From NCBI RefSeq assembly GCF_000196855.1, contig NC_014319.1:806001-870000 (forward strand): a DNA stretch of 64,000 nt. The letters are read 5' to 3'. The position numbers and the translations under genes are program-made. Source of the stretch: Leuconostoc gasicomitatum LMG 18811. GTDB lineage: Bacteria; Bacillota; Bacilli; Lactobacillales; Lactobacillaceae. The notes beneath the pieces are model-generated. The model saw only the letters and a program-made list of their open reading frames with translations. It was not told the origin of the DNA and made no database searches. Below, piece by piece: positions 45,346 through 53,252 of this stretch; position 1 is the first letter of the stretch, and each line of letters begins with the position of its first letter.

Positions 45346-46245
45346 ATGAAATTGAAAAACATTGTAATATCTGTAACTGTGATTTTAGCGGTGATTGGTG
45401 GTTCACTCGTATACATCGGTCACAATAGTGACACAGATCAAAAAGAAAATCACACAACTAAAAAAAGTGACAGGTCTAAATCAAGCTCAAGTTCTTCAAC
45501 AAAGGAAGCCGCCAGCGAAAGCCAATCAGAGAATAATATTCTCATTTCAAGTGGAAAAGACTACGGTATTCAGCTATATCATGGGATGCCTGGTGCGGGT
45601 GCTCTAACTGCTAAACCAACCGCAATGACCAAAATGCTTAATAGAGAGACAGTCATAGATGTTGTCGCCTCCACTCCGAATATGAATCGCGGAAAATTAG
45701 TTAATATTGTTGCTGCTGGCGATAATTGGGAACTTGAAGTATCAAATAATAATACACAATATAAAGTTAAAGTAATGCATGCTCAAGATAATAAGGGAGC
45801 TGTTGTAGTCAGTACGGAAGGTGCTGATACTTTATTCTATGGTTTTACTATTCCTGAATCATTGTATGTACCATACAGGCAAGCAGAAAAAGAAAAAGCT
45901 GATGCGGTACATGATCAGTTAGTAGGAAAAAAATATAGAATCTCACCATCATTGTATGATGGTGAGAATACCGATCAAGCAATGAATGAACAGAAAGCCC
46001 CACAAAATTTAGCTCACGATGGTATACAAGATATCACGTTTATTACTGACTCCGTGGTACGTGTGAAACGGAGCGGTTCTTATAGACCTGATAGAGATGT
46101 TTCCTATACTCTGAACGCAACCACGTTGAGTTTTGATTACCAAAATATCCCCTATTCATTAATTAATGGTACTGTTTCATTCGACTCTTGGACAACTAAT
46201 ATGGACGGGCATACTGTTACTTGGACTATTACTCCTATGAATTAA
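45346..46245 (+). CDS. Membrane-anchored or secreted prophage-borne protein
   Basis: 299 residues. N-terminal hydrophobic helix (6-24, IVISVTVILAVIGGSLVY), a Ser/Lys-rich linker (35-62), then a mainly beta ectodomain. No lipobox and no LPXTG. Segment MNRGKLVNIVAAGDNWELEVS recalls the small DUF6287-type modules of streptococcal and lactobacillal surface proteins, but this is weak. GGGAG lies 10 bases before ATG. Its own terminator follows (46252-46270). It may be a lysogenic-conversion gene. Confidence 0.6.
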   Translation: MKLKNIVISVTVILAVIGGSLVYIGHNSDTDQKENHTTKKSDRSKSSSSSSTKEAASESQSENNILISSGKDYGIQLYHGMPGAGALTAKPTAMTKMLNRETVIDVVASTPNMNRGKLVNIVAAGDNWELEVSNNNTQYKVKVMHAQDNKGAVVVSTEGADTLFYGFTIPESLYVPYRQAEKEKADAVHDQLVGKKYRISPSLYDGENTDQAMNEQKAPQNLAHDGIQDITFITDSVVRVKRSGSYRPDRDVSYTLNATTLSFDYQNIPYSLINGTVSFDSWTTNMDGHTVTWTITPMN

Positions 46246-46251
46246 ATTTCA

Positions 46252-46270
46252 AAGTGCATAAGCGCTTTTT
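46252..46270 (+). terminator. Terminator after the 45346 gene
   Basis: AAGTGC, loop ATAA, GCGCTT then T-rich. Confidence 0.6.
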
Positions 46271-46310
46271 ATTTTGCACTAAAACATTGAAAGGAGGTGC
46301 CGTAAATGAC

Positions 46311-46874
46311 ATGAAATTAACACCGAAACAGAAGAAGTTTGCTGATGAGTATATCAAGACTGGAAACGCTACGCAGTCAGCTATTGAAGCGGGTTACAGC
46401 AAGAAGACTGCAAGAAGTGTTGGCAGCGAAAACCTGACAAAACCTGACATATTTGAGTACATAGCTAAGCGAATTGAAGAAATCGATAAAGATAAGATCG
46501 CAGAGCAAAAAGAGATATTGGAGTTTATGACTCGTGTCATGCGCCGGCAAGAGATGGAACAAGTAACTAATGTGCTTAAAAAACCTGTTGTCTTAACTGT
46601 AACAGGTTCTGGTGATGATAATACTTATGAAAAGATCGTCAACGAAGAAGTTCTTGAAGTAACGGAAATTGCAGGTAGTGTGGGGGATGCAGTTAGAGCA
46701 GCAGACCTTCTTTCAAAAATTATAAAGCCAGCTAAAGAAGAGACATCATTCGAAGAGGATAGGGCTCGCAAGATGAAAGCTGATGCTGATCTGGCTGAAA
46801 AGAAAGTCGAGTTATTGAATGGTGGTAGCGGTGAGATAACTATCAATGTTAAACCGTTCGAGGAGGACATGTAA
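46311..46874 (+). CDS. terS: Phage terminase small subunit
   Basis: 187 residues from ATG 46311 (AGGAGG about 13 bases upstream). N-terminal DNA-binding helix-turn-helix KLTPKQKKFADEYIKTGNATQSAIEAGYSKKTARSVGSE is the Terminase_2 signature, followed by helical oligomerisation part. It recognises phage packaging sites. The stop overlaps the start of the large-subunit gene (ATGTAATG). Without a working large subunit it should have no packaging role. Confidence 0.88.
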   Translation: MKLTPKQKKFADEYIKTGNATQSAIEAGYSKKTARSVGSENLTKPDIFEYIAKRIEEIDKDKIAEQKEILEFMTRVMRRQEMEQVTNVLKKPVVLTVTGSGDDNTYEKIVNEEVLEVTEIAGSVGDAVRAADLLSKIIKPAKEETSFEEDRARKMKADADLAEKKVELLNGGSGEITINVKPFEEDM

Positions 46875-47602
46875 TGTCTGAAATTGAATGGAATTTACCA
46901 GAAATGGTTAGTAAAGCATACGCGCCACTTTTTAACAGTAAGAAGCGCTACATTGTCTACAAAGGTAGCCGTGGAAGTGGTAAAAGCGAAGCAGAAGCCA
47001 CGAAGGTCATCTACGATATACTCACGAAGTCATACGTTAATTGGTTGGTGTTGAGGCGATATGCCAACACTAACAGACAATCAACATTTACATTATTACA
47101 AAAGGTTGCTAATCGCATGGGCGTTGGCAGCCTTTTTCAATTTAACAGCTCACTACCTGAAATAACGTATAAACCAACAGGGCAAAAGATACTGTTTCGT
47201 GGTGCTGATAAACCATTGTCTATTACATCTATATCGGTTGAAACGGGTAATTTATGCCGATTATGGGTAGAAGAAGCCTATCAATTAGAGTTAGAAGATG
47301 CGTTTGATACAGTTGATGAATCAATGCGTGGCATTATTGCAGATCCAGACGGTTATTACCAAACAATAAATTGGGAAACATATGCAGCGATTGAATTTGG
47401 CGAGCGTGTCACTTCTCAAGAAGATTTCAACAAGTCATACGGCGCTTATATGTGGTTGACTCGTAAATTAGCAGACGAAGCAGGAGCAAATTATGATCTC
47501 GATGACAACGACGTTATTGAGATCAAGACGCACAACTTTGCTTCGCGTACCGGACGTGGTTCAGACCATGTAGTAGATCCTATTGCATTTTTGGCGAAGT
47601 GA
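46874..47602 (+). pseudogene. Terminase large subunit N-terminus fused by deletion to phage amidase
   Basis: 242 residues. Residues 1-165 are TerL: Walker A GSRGSGKS (31-38), the adenine-motif LRR, and VEEAYQLELED with the Walker B acidic pair, up to DPDGYYQTI. From about nucleotide 47369 the sequence switches to what looks like a peptidoglycan amidase end (NWETYAAIEFGERVTSQ ... IKTHNFASRTGRGSDHV). The whole portal-head-tail-holin block that should lie between is gone. The frame then stops at TGA 47600, where the lysin pattern AKW would put TGG. Confidence 0.8.
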
Positions 47603-47845
47603 AGTATTTGTTATGATCAATTAGAGGAAGACTCAATTAACGGTTTGGAGGAAAAATCTATGGCACAACCTAAATTGAAAGATGGCGATAACATTTGCCT
47701 AACAACAAAGGCAAGCACTTCTGCATATGGTACAGCGTTTGAATTGCATAAATCAAATTCTAACGACGCTTATCGTGTGGCGTTTTGGTATAACAATGCC
47801 ATTGTGTTTTGGAATATTTTGGAACAAGATTTACAAATTAAATAG
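47603..47845 (+). pseudogene. C-terminal remnant of the phage lysin
   Basis: In the same frame just past the TGA at 47600-47602, reading goes on through YDQLEEDSINGLEEKS to KDGDNICLTTKASTSAYGTAF and a stop at 47845. This looks like the linker and a small wall-binding domain of the same amidase. A TTG at 47645 and an ATG at 47660 with GGAGG upstream of the latter could allow a separate 61-residue product. Confidence 0.6.
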
Positions 47846-47933
47846 ACAAACCACCTGTTAATTAAAATAGATGGCTTTGTGTTGTTTATTATGAATGGTC
47901 AATATTCAACGAACTTTAATTTTGAACGCACTA

Positions 47934-47971
47934 AAAAAGCCCAACTGGATAATTTCTGGTTGGGCTTTTTT
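47934..47971 (+). terminator. Terminator closing the prophage lysis remnant
   Basis: AAAAAAGCCCAAC and GTTGGGCTTTTTT pair around a 12-base loop. Confidence 0.85.
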
Positions 47972-48095
47972 GTGTTTTGGTAAGACATACTATTGTTTTT
48001 GTGCTATTATTATTGTGGCGATAAAAAACAGGTATGGAAACAATAAGAAATCAAGGTTCAACTCCTTGGACCGCCATTCCAACTTGTCTGTTCTG

Positions 48096-48257
48096 ATGTC
48101 GTCCATCCTGATAACATTGTGTACTTCGATAATTGCTGACTGCATTTCACGTTTAGTTGAAGAAGGAGTGACTATGGAAAAGGTAAAATATTTAATAACA
48201 TTTGGTGCTTTGCTTATTGTGGCGGTTCTGGTGATTAAAAGCACCAATATTAATTAG
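48096..48257 (+). CDS. Small hydrophobic peptide, possible type I toxin-like
   Basis: A 53-residue frame (MSSILITLCTSIIADCISRL at its start) contains an internal ATG at 48174 with GAAGGAG 5 bases upstream, which would give a 27-residue peptide with one membrane helix (MEKVKYLITFGALLIVAVLV). Size, one helix and prophage setting recall holin-like/Fst-like toxins, but no antisense RNA gene was identified. A small stem (CAAGG/CCTTG, 48053-48069) lies upstream. Confidence 0.4.
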   Translation: MSSILITLCTSIIADCISRLVEEGVTMEKVKYLITFGALLIVAVLVIKSTNIN

Positions 48258-48329
48258 AGTCAGTGTAATAGCTGATTTTTTATTTGCAAATAAAAACAAA
48301 TGTTCGTATGATGCCATAGAGGTGACATT

Positions 48330-48575
48330 ATGAATTACGACGACCAACTTATCAAAAAAATTAAGGAACGATTCATTAAAAAGATAAACACACTATATTG
48401 GGTATGTATCGTGTATCAAAAATACTCAAAGAAAATTAATGTATATTTTCAGTTTTCTAAAATAGATACGGCAATACATTCTGGACAAATCGCCAAATAT
48501 GATGAACAATATAAAGAACGAATGGCTGGATTATCTAAACGTATTAAACATGAAACAAAACCGACTAGAAATTAA
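48330..48575 (+). CDS. Unrecognised 81-aa basic protein
   Basis: Lys/Arg-rich, helical, no membrane segment or signal peptide. GAGGTG lies about 8 bases before ATG. A terminator directly follows, so it is a monocistronic unit in the prophage remnant. No family recognised. Confidence 0.55.
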   Translation: MNYDDQLIKKIKERFIKKINTLYWVCIVYQKYSKKINVYFQFSKIDTAIHSGQIAKYDEQYKERMAGLSKRIKHETKPTRN

Positions 48576-48589
48576 TTTAGTCGGTTTTT
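48556..48589 (+). terminator. Terminator after the 81-aa gene
   Basis: AAAACCGACTA and TAGTCGGTTTTT pair around a loop of ten; the left arm is inside the gene end. Confidence 0.85.
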
Positions 48590-48657
48590 GTTTACCTGAT
48601 AATTACTATTGTATTCTGCAATTTCAATAATCATTTTATCGCATGGTGCTGCTAGTT

Positions 48658-48686
48658 TTGTGTTTGCACAACACATGAAGTATAAT
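48658..48686 (+). promoter_or_regulatory. Promoter of the 48720-49942 gene pair
   Basis: TTGTGT, a 17-base spacer, then TATAAT (48681-48686). Confidence 0.6.
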
Positions 48687-48719
48687 TAAGCAATAAATAA
48701 ATTAAACGAAAGAATGAAC

Positions 48720-49154
48720 ATGTCAAATCAACAATTATTTACGCAACTAAAACAATTGGCAAAATTAGTTGAGGGGAATAGTGTAACAGTACCAGCTTTT
48801 TCTAAAGAAAGTAGGACGTTGTTAAAAGACAAAGCAACCCGTAACTCGAAATTTGATTTAATTATAAACAAAAAGGGTCATAGAAACAAAGACATATTCT
48901 CACTTGTAATAATGTCAAGTAATTATCCAGATAAGATAATGATGCGCTTAGATTATTCAGGATCATCTCATAAAGGTGTGGAAACACCTCATGTTCATAT
49001 ATTTGATGAACAGCATGATTTTGGAAGTAAAGCTATTTCTTTACAAAATTTGTCGAGTATTATGATTAATCAATACATGGATGCATTAACTTGGTTTTTG
49101 AAAGAAAATAGTGTTGATATGTCGGGAGTACAAATTCAAGAAACTATTGTTTAG
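48720..49154 (+). CDS. DUF6978-like protein, first gene of an uncharacterised pair
   Basis: 144 residues, soluble. The middle segment FSLVIMSSNYPDKIMMRLDYSG then HKGVETPHVHIFDEQHDFG (about 66-105) resembles the small DUF6978-type proteins, with a His-x-His-Ile strand. Function is not known. ATG 48714 is also in frame, but GAAAGA spacing favours 48720. The gene is 14 bp before the DUF1828-like gene and shares its promoter. The family call is from memory. Confidence 0.55.
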   Translation: MSNQQLFTQLKQLAKLVEGNSVTVPAFSKESRTLLKDKATRNSKFDLIINKKGHRNKDIFSLVIMSSNYPDKIMMRLDYSGSSHKGVETPHVHIFDEQHDFGSKAISLQNLSSIMINQYMDALTWFLKENSVDMSGVQIQETIV

Positions 49155-49168
49155 AAAGGAGCAGAACT

Positions 49169-49942
49169 ATGAAACTTGATACAACGTTGTTGTTATCTCA
49201 ATACCTGGATTGGTTAAAAAATAAGTATCGCATAAAAAATTTGGAAGATTCTAACCAAATAATTACTCCTTTTACAAACGCTATCGGTGATAATATAAAT
49301 ATATATGTTGATAAAATAGATGAAAAGCATTTTCTTTTAAGCGATGATGGAGAAACAATAAACGATTTGTCCTTAAACGGAATCGAATTAACAACTACTC
49401 GTAATCAAATGATCGATAGAATATTAATCGGCTCTGGCGTTCATAGAGTTGATGATGAATTGACTATAGATGGTGTTTCATCTGAATTTCCAGAAAAAAA
49501 GCACTCACTATTGCAAACAATTCTAAGAGTAAATGATTTGATGATGACTCGTAGGAATAATATTGTCAATCTTTTTTCAGAAGAAGTCACGGATTTTCTA
49601 AAAGAGAACGATATAATAGGGACGAGTAAAGCTAAATTCGCAGGTATTTCTGGTTTGAACTATACGATTGACTATACAATTCCGGCCAGAAAAAATAGGC
49701 CTGAAATGTTTATTCAGTTTCATAACCACTTGACATTTAGTGCGATTACTAATTCTACGTTTATTTTTGAAGATATTAACGAGCAAAGACCATTAGAAGT
49801 AGGAGACAAACCAATTAATAAAATAATTGCTAATACTGAAGATTATGCTATTAGTGACAAAGCATTTCGTGTTGCTGAATCCAAGAATATTGAAATACTT
49901 CCGTTTTCTGACAAAAACAAAATTTTAGCTACTCTACATTGA
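49169..49942 (+). CDS. DUF1828/DUF1829-like protein, second gene of the pair
   Basis: 257 residues. N-terminal half fits DUF1828 (ITPFTNAIGDNINIYVDKID ... FLLSDDGETINDLSLNGIEL, about 31-75), C-terminal half fits DUF1829 (GLNYTIDYTIPARKNRPEM near 165, then a DKPINKIIANTEDYAISDKA segment near 215), the latter with an Ile/Phe-rich alpha-beta pattern. AAAGGAG lies 9 bases before ATG. The family is common on mobile elements of Firmicutes and often sits by a small partner gene, which suggests defence or toxin-antitoxin roles. No activity is shown by the sequence. Confidence 0.65.
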   Translation: MKLDTTLLLSQYLDWLKNKYRIKNLEDSNQIITPFTNAIGDNINIYVDKIDEKHFLLSDDGETINDLSLNGIELTTTRNQMIDRILIGSGVHRVDDELTIDGVSSEFPEKKHSLLQTILRVNDLMMTRRNNIVNLFSEEVTDFLKENDIIGTSKAKFAGISGLNYTIDYTIPARKNRPEMFIQFHNHLTFSAITNSTFIFEDINEQRPLEVGDKPINKIIANTEDYAISDKAFRVAESKNIEILPFSDKNKILATLH

Positions 49943-50384
49943 TTATAATAATATTCTTTCATAAGTAGCATTAATTAACTCTTAATATAACAAATAAACA
50001 CCACGTAACTTAATACGTGGTGTTTATTTGTTAAAATCAATCGATAAATTGGGGACATTTTGGGGACTTGCTACTAATATTCAGTTGTTGTTAACATTCA
50101 AAAAGCTTGATAAATCAACAATTAATCAATACATAACAGTGTTGATTAACTAATTTTTCGCTGAAACAAAATATGAACAGAAGTTTATGGCTAAAGGTCA
50201 ACCTATTTATAAGATAAAGGCTCACTTTTAGAACGACAAGGGTTACATAGTGTTATCTAAACAAAAAACACGATTAAAATTGATGTGAATCTAGAAAAGG
50301 GACTTACATCTGTTCTCGTTAATCAGAACGGCCCCGTGCGTTTACGCGATTTATCAGACTTAACTCTTCAAAGATTAAGTTTTT
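49943..50384. other. Junction region between the two prophage remnants
   Basis: A terminator-like inverted repeat (AACACCACGTA.../...TACGTGGTGTTT, about 50000-50032) follows the DUF1828-like gene. Then comes the second attachment copy (50172-50227) preceded by ATTTTTCGCTGAAAC, which is also present before the third copy. After it lies unassigned DNA with a + strand hairpin and T-run at about 50358-50387. Confidence 0.5.
50172..50227 (+). repeat. Prophage attachment repeat, copy 2
   Basis: 56 bp identical to the trmB end (41840-41895), here without the rest of trmB. The 45 bp after it are also similar to DNA after trmB. It marks the border between the two tandem elements. Confidence 0.85.
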
Positions 50385-50510
50385 TTATTTGCGATGAGTT
50401 GACCAAAGCAGGTAACATATGGCAATGATTGCTAATAGTGCGAAACTACCATATATAATCAAAAATATTAATTTGATATGAAACAAGCTGTACCTTAAAA
50501 AATAATTCAT
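50385..50510 (-). CDS. Small single-helix membrane protein (41 aa)
   Basis: MNYFLRYSLFHIKLIFLIIY then a second hydrophobic stretch and a basic end (STHRK). TTGGAGAA lies directly upstream and AAAGGA further off. It is 42 bp downstream of the sunset-domain gene on the same strand, so probably co-transcribed. Function unknown. Confidence 0.45.
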   Translation of the reverse strand: MNYFLRYSLFHIKLIFLIIYGSFALLAIIAICYLLWSTHRK

Positions 50511-50552
50511 TTCTCCAATATCCTTTCGTCTATGTACGCCCGAGAGGGCATG

Positions 50553-51227
50553 TTATCGTTGAGCTCTTCTATAGCCATTTGCCTGAGCTTCAGCTTCACT
50601 ACCAAAATATATAGCATTTGCTGAGTTCATATGGTATCCGGCTTGACCAGGAACATGATAAATGTGAGACCTTGCGTTACCGATAATTTGTTGACTAGTG
50701 CCTGTGTATACTTGTGTTGTGTCTGTTGCGTTATTTTGAGAAGCAGTAGTTGCAGCAGCATTATCATTAGATGCTTTTTCTGAATTCGATAGTGACTGCG
50801 CTTCGGATATCGAAGCAGCCTGTGACACTCTGACAGTTTCCTGACTTGATTTTTCAGCAGCGTCCGAACTAGCCTTTTCAGATGATTCAATACTTGCTTG
50901 TTTTGCTTTTGAACTTGCAGCAGCCTCCGAACTTGAAATCGCCTTAGAATTAGCTATACTAGCTTTTTCACTTGATTCGCTAGCAGATTTCTTTGACGAC
51001 TCGCTTTTTTTCGAAGCACTTGAGGTCGGTTTACTGTCTTTGGTGGCGTTATTTGCGGTAGCGACGCCACCCATTAAACTAACAGTTAATACGACAAGCG
51101 AACCAATGATAGCCTTCTTAAACATTGGAAAGGGCTTATGCTTTAATCTAGCAATAAACCAATAAATTGCAATTCCGATACTAGCTAAAAATGAAAAGAA
51201 AAAAATAAAACCAAATAATATGCTCAT
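50553..51227 (-). CDS. Membrane-anchored Ser-rich protein with a sunset domain
   Basis: 224 residues from ATG 51227 (GGAG 9 bases upstream; a longer reading to 51269 is possible). Two hydrophobic helices (about 1-22 and 37-57), a long Ser/Ala/Lys-rich low-complexity region (60-175) and a C-terminal module GNARSHIYHVPGQAGYHM ... FGSEAEAQANGYRRAQR, the pattern of the small sunset (Ada-zinc-like) domain at the end of many surface nucleases and wall proteins. No catalytic domain is present. Topology suggests the C-terminus outside. Confidence 0.7.
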   Translation of the reverse strand: MSILFGFIFFFSFLASIGIAIYWFIARLKHKPFPMFKKAIIGSLVVLTVSLMGGVATANNATKDSKPTSSASKKSESSKKSASESSEKASIANSKAISSSEAAASSKAKQASIESSEKASSDAAEKSSQETVRVSQAASISEAQSLSNSEKASNDNAAATTASQNNATDTTQVYTGTSQQIIGNARSHIYHVPGQAGYHMNSANAIYFGSEAEAQANGYRRAQR

Positions 51228-51837
51228 CCCTAAAATCTCCTCAAACCTTTTTATGTGGTTGTTCAGCACATAATGCTAAATAATTAAAAATTGGATGGCA
51301 TGTTTCAGCCAAACTTGTCACACCAAATGAGTGCGCAGTAGCTACTTTCTGCAATGTCGCGACAGTAGGTTCCCTGATAGTTCATGAATATATTGATTTT
51401 TCACCAATACTTGCCCTAATAGCAACACCAGTTAATGATAAATCACGTTTTTTTGAAACTTCTCTTATCGTGTCTATTAGCGTTTTTCTTATGTAAAACA
51501 AGAAAAGTATCACATACAGTAATAAATTATTGAAGAGTGTTTTAGATAGTATTGTATTTAATCTTGTAAGTTAATTACGCAAACAAAGAACAGGTAAAAC
51601 ATTACCAATTTTGACGAAAGAATATGTTATAAAATGGTTTATTGGGATATGTTTACTCTGTGATTATAGTACTTCACAGAGTAGTTGGAAAGTAAAACTT
51701 ACAAATATTATTACAACAAATAATACTAAGAAGGAAAACATGAGTGTAAAAGAAGTTATTCAAGTACTGAAAGAAGACGTTATAAGTCTGTTCTTCATCT
51801 AAAACCAAGGAAGTTAAAATCTGATATGTTGGCGCCT
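51228..51837. other. Decayed DNA of element 2, 610 bp
   Basis: No intact gene. A 20-codon frame at 51740-51802 (MSVKEVIQVLKEDVISLFFI) has AAGGAAAA upstream and may be the start of a lost gene. No integrase is left beside the attachment copy. Confidence 0.4.
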
Positions 51838-52126
51838 TAAAGTCACCAACTATGTCATATAGGCCACGATTTGAAATATTTGGTAATTCAGTTGAAAGTT
51901 GGTTAAATAAGCAAATTAATGCACGAATAATATTTGATAAGATAAAAACAGCAATTAGTCTCATCAAATATCCTTATTGTCAGATACTCGAGACAGGAAT
52001 GTTGGATGGCATGAATCGGAGTAAGTTTCAATACTCACCTAGGCAATTAATGCACAAGCGTGATCTAGTCTTTTTGTAGTTTGCTGATACTTTTGCAGAG
52101 GTACATGATTTTCATATGTATCAATA
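51838..52126 (+). pseudogene. Broken copy of the ArpU-like regulator
   Basis: Reads in parallel with 42579-42992 from the LKSPTMSDMPR segment to the end (FGNSVESWLNKQINARIIFDK, IKTAISLIKYPYCQILETG, QFQYSPRQLMHKRDLVFL), but the first 38 or so residues are missing, four residues are deleted near 52018 and a TAG interrupts at 52077-52079 before FADTFAEVHDFHMYQ. Clear paralogue, clearly dead. Confidence 0.85.
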
Positions 52127-52667
52127 ACTGAAAATGTTACATTGATGCTGCAAGCGTGTCTGTTGGATGATGGTATATCGATATTGCTGATAATTAACGA
52201 AGGCGTGGTTATTGCGCCGTACACTAATTTTACTTTTTGCAAGATTAATGATATAATTTATTAGTCAACCCAGTGATTTTACGATCGCCATATTTCATTT
52301 ATCTAAATTGAAGTATATTCCAGGGGCTGACGTACATAGTAAAGTAGCAATTAGAGAGACACCTTTATTGGTGTTTTTATTTTGCCGTTAAACAAGCGTA
52401 TCCATGAGTCGACACATATAAAACTTTAAGGCACAGCTCATAGGTTGCTAAATATTCAATGAAATTACCCTCGGTGATATAGTTTGTTTTGGTCTAGCAT
52501 TCACAGGCGCTATGGGTAATAGATGGGGCTCATACTTAGTAACAGTTTCCAAAAAAGAAACAGCCACGCTACAGCACCATAAGGGTATTTTTTTATTAAG
52601 GATTTTCTAATTTAGTAAATTTGTATGTACTGATGTATAATTAATTTAGATTAATAAGTGAGGGAGA
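52127..52667. other. Non-coding or decayed DNA before the HdeD-like gene
   Basis: Starts with about 70 bases similar to DNA after the intact ArpU-like gene. A hairpin with T-run (GACACC/GGTGTT, about 52353-52374) and a short Gly/Ala-rich open frame (about 52471-52611, LAFTGAMGNRWGS) are seen; the latter looks like a gene remnant. TATAAT-like sequence at about 52636 may be the promoter of the next gene. Confidence 0.4.
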
Positions 52668-52673
52668 ATGAAT

Positions 52674-53210
52674 ATGTCAGATGAATTTTTTGTAAAAGTA
52701 CGACGAGCAATTGGCTTTGATGGACTGATTTCTATAATTATCGGTGCCTTTATATTATTCCTGCCTGGTCGAAGCGCTAGAGCAGTTGCTGGAATGATGG
52801 GTGCTGCTTTAATCGCAGCTGGGTTGTTCAAATTGCTTTCTGTGTTTAAAAAGGATAGCGTTAATGGCACCACCAGATTGGGACACTTAATCAGTTCTGT
52901 TATCTACATAGTTGCTGGTTTATTTATATTCATAGACATGCAAGCGGCCGCTGTATCACTCATTTTAGTAGTTGGTATATTGACGGGTATGGCATGGTTA
53001 ATTGAGGGGATTATTCAGCTTACAATTTTAAATCAGATTAGCACTAACAAGTTTTGGTCAATCTTATCAGCAGTGATTAGTGTATTAGGCGGTTTAAGTC
53101 TATTATTTAGCCCATTATTGGGTGGTATACTTGTATGGACGTTCTTCGGTGTTACTTTGTTAATCATTGGAATTTTTAAGATAATACAATACGTCACTTT
53201 AAAAAAATAG
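52674..53210 (+). CDS. HdeD/DUF308-family membrane protein
   Basis: 178 residues with six hydrophobic helices in three pairs, Gly/Ala-rich (IIGAFILFLPGRSARAVAGM, AGLFIFIDMQAAAVSLILVV, LSLLFSPLLGGILVWTFF), the HdeD pattern. The E. coli relative is acid-stress induced; role here is unknown. AGGGAG is 8 bases from ATG 52674 but only 2 from ATG 52668, so 52674 is chosen. It sits in the same slot of element 2 as the Kiwa-like pair in element 1. Confidence 0.8.
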   Translation: MSDEFFVKVRRAIGFDGLISIIIGAFILFLPGRSARAVAGMMGAALIAAGLFKLLSVFKKDSVNGTTRLGHLISSVIYIVAGLFIFIDMQAAAVSLILVVGILTGMAWLIEGIIQLTILNQISTNKFWSILSAVISVLGGLSLLFSPLLGGILVWTFFGVTLLIIGIFKIIQYVTLKK

Positions 53211-53223
53211 GTTATTTCAATAC

Positions 53224-53252
53224 ACTAGTTAGTTAAATCTAACGGTGTTTTT
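53224..53252 (+). terminator. Terminator after the HdeD-like gene
   Basis: GTTAG, loop, CTAAC then GGTG and six Ts. Same sequence type as 44901-44929. Confidence 0.7.

Noticed and set aside
47895-48173. 120-residue ORF covering a terminator
   Set aside because: Its first half runs through the terminator at 47934-47971 and has no ribosome site. Only the last 27-53 codons look real.
50048-50072. Second integrase 3' end suggested by GGGGACATTTTGGGGACTTG, similar to the end of the 41948 gene
   Set aside because: The match is about 20 bp, and the upstream coding part (minus strand) is not there, so it may be chance or a very short remnant.
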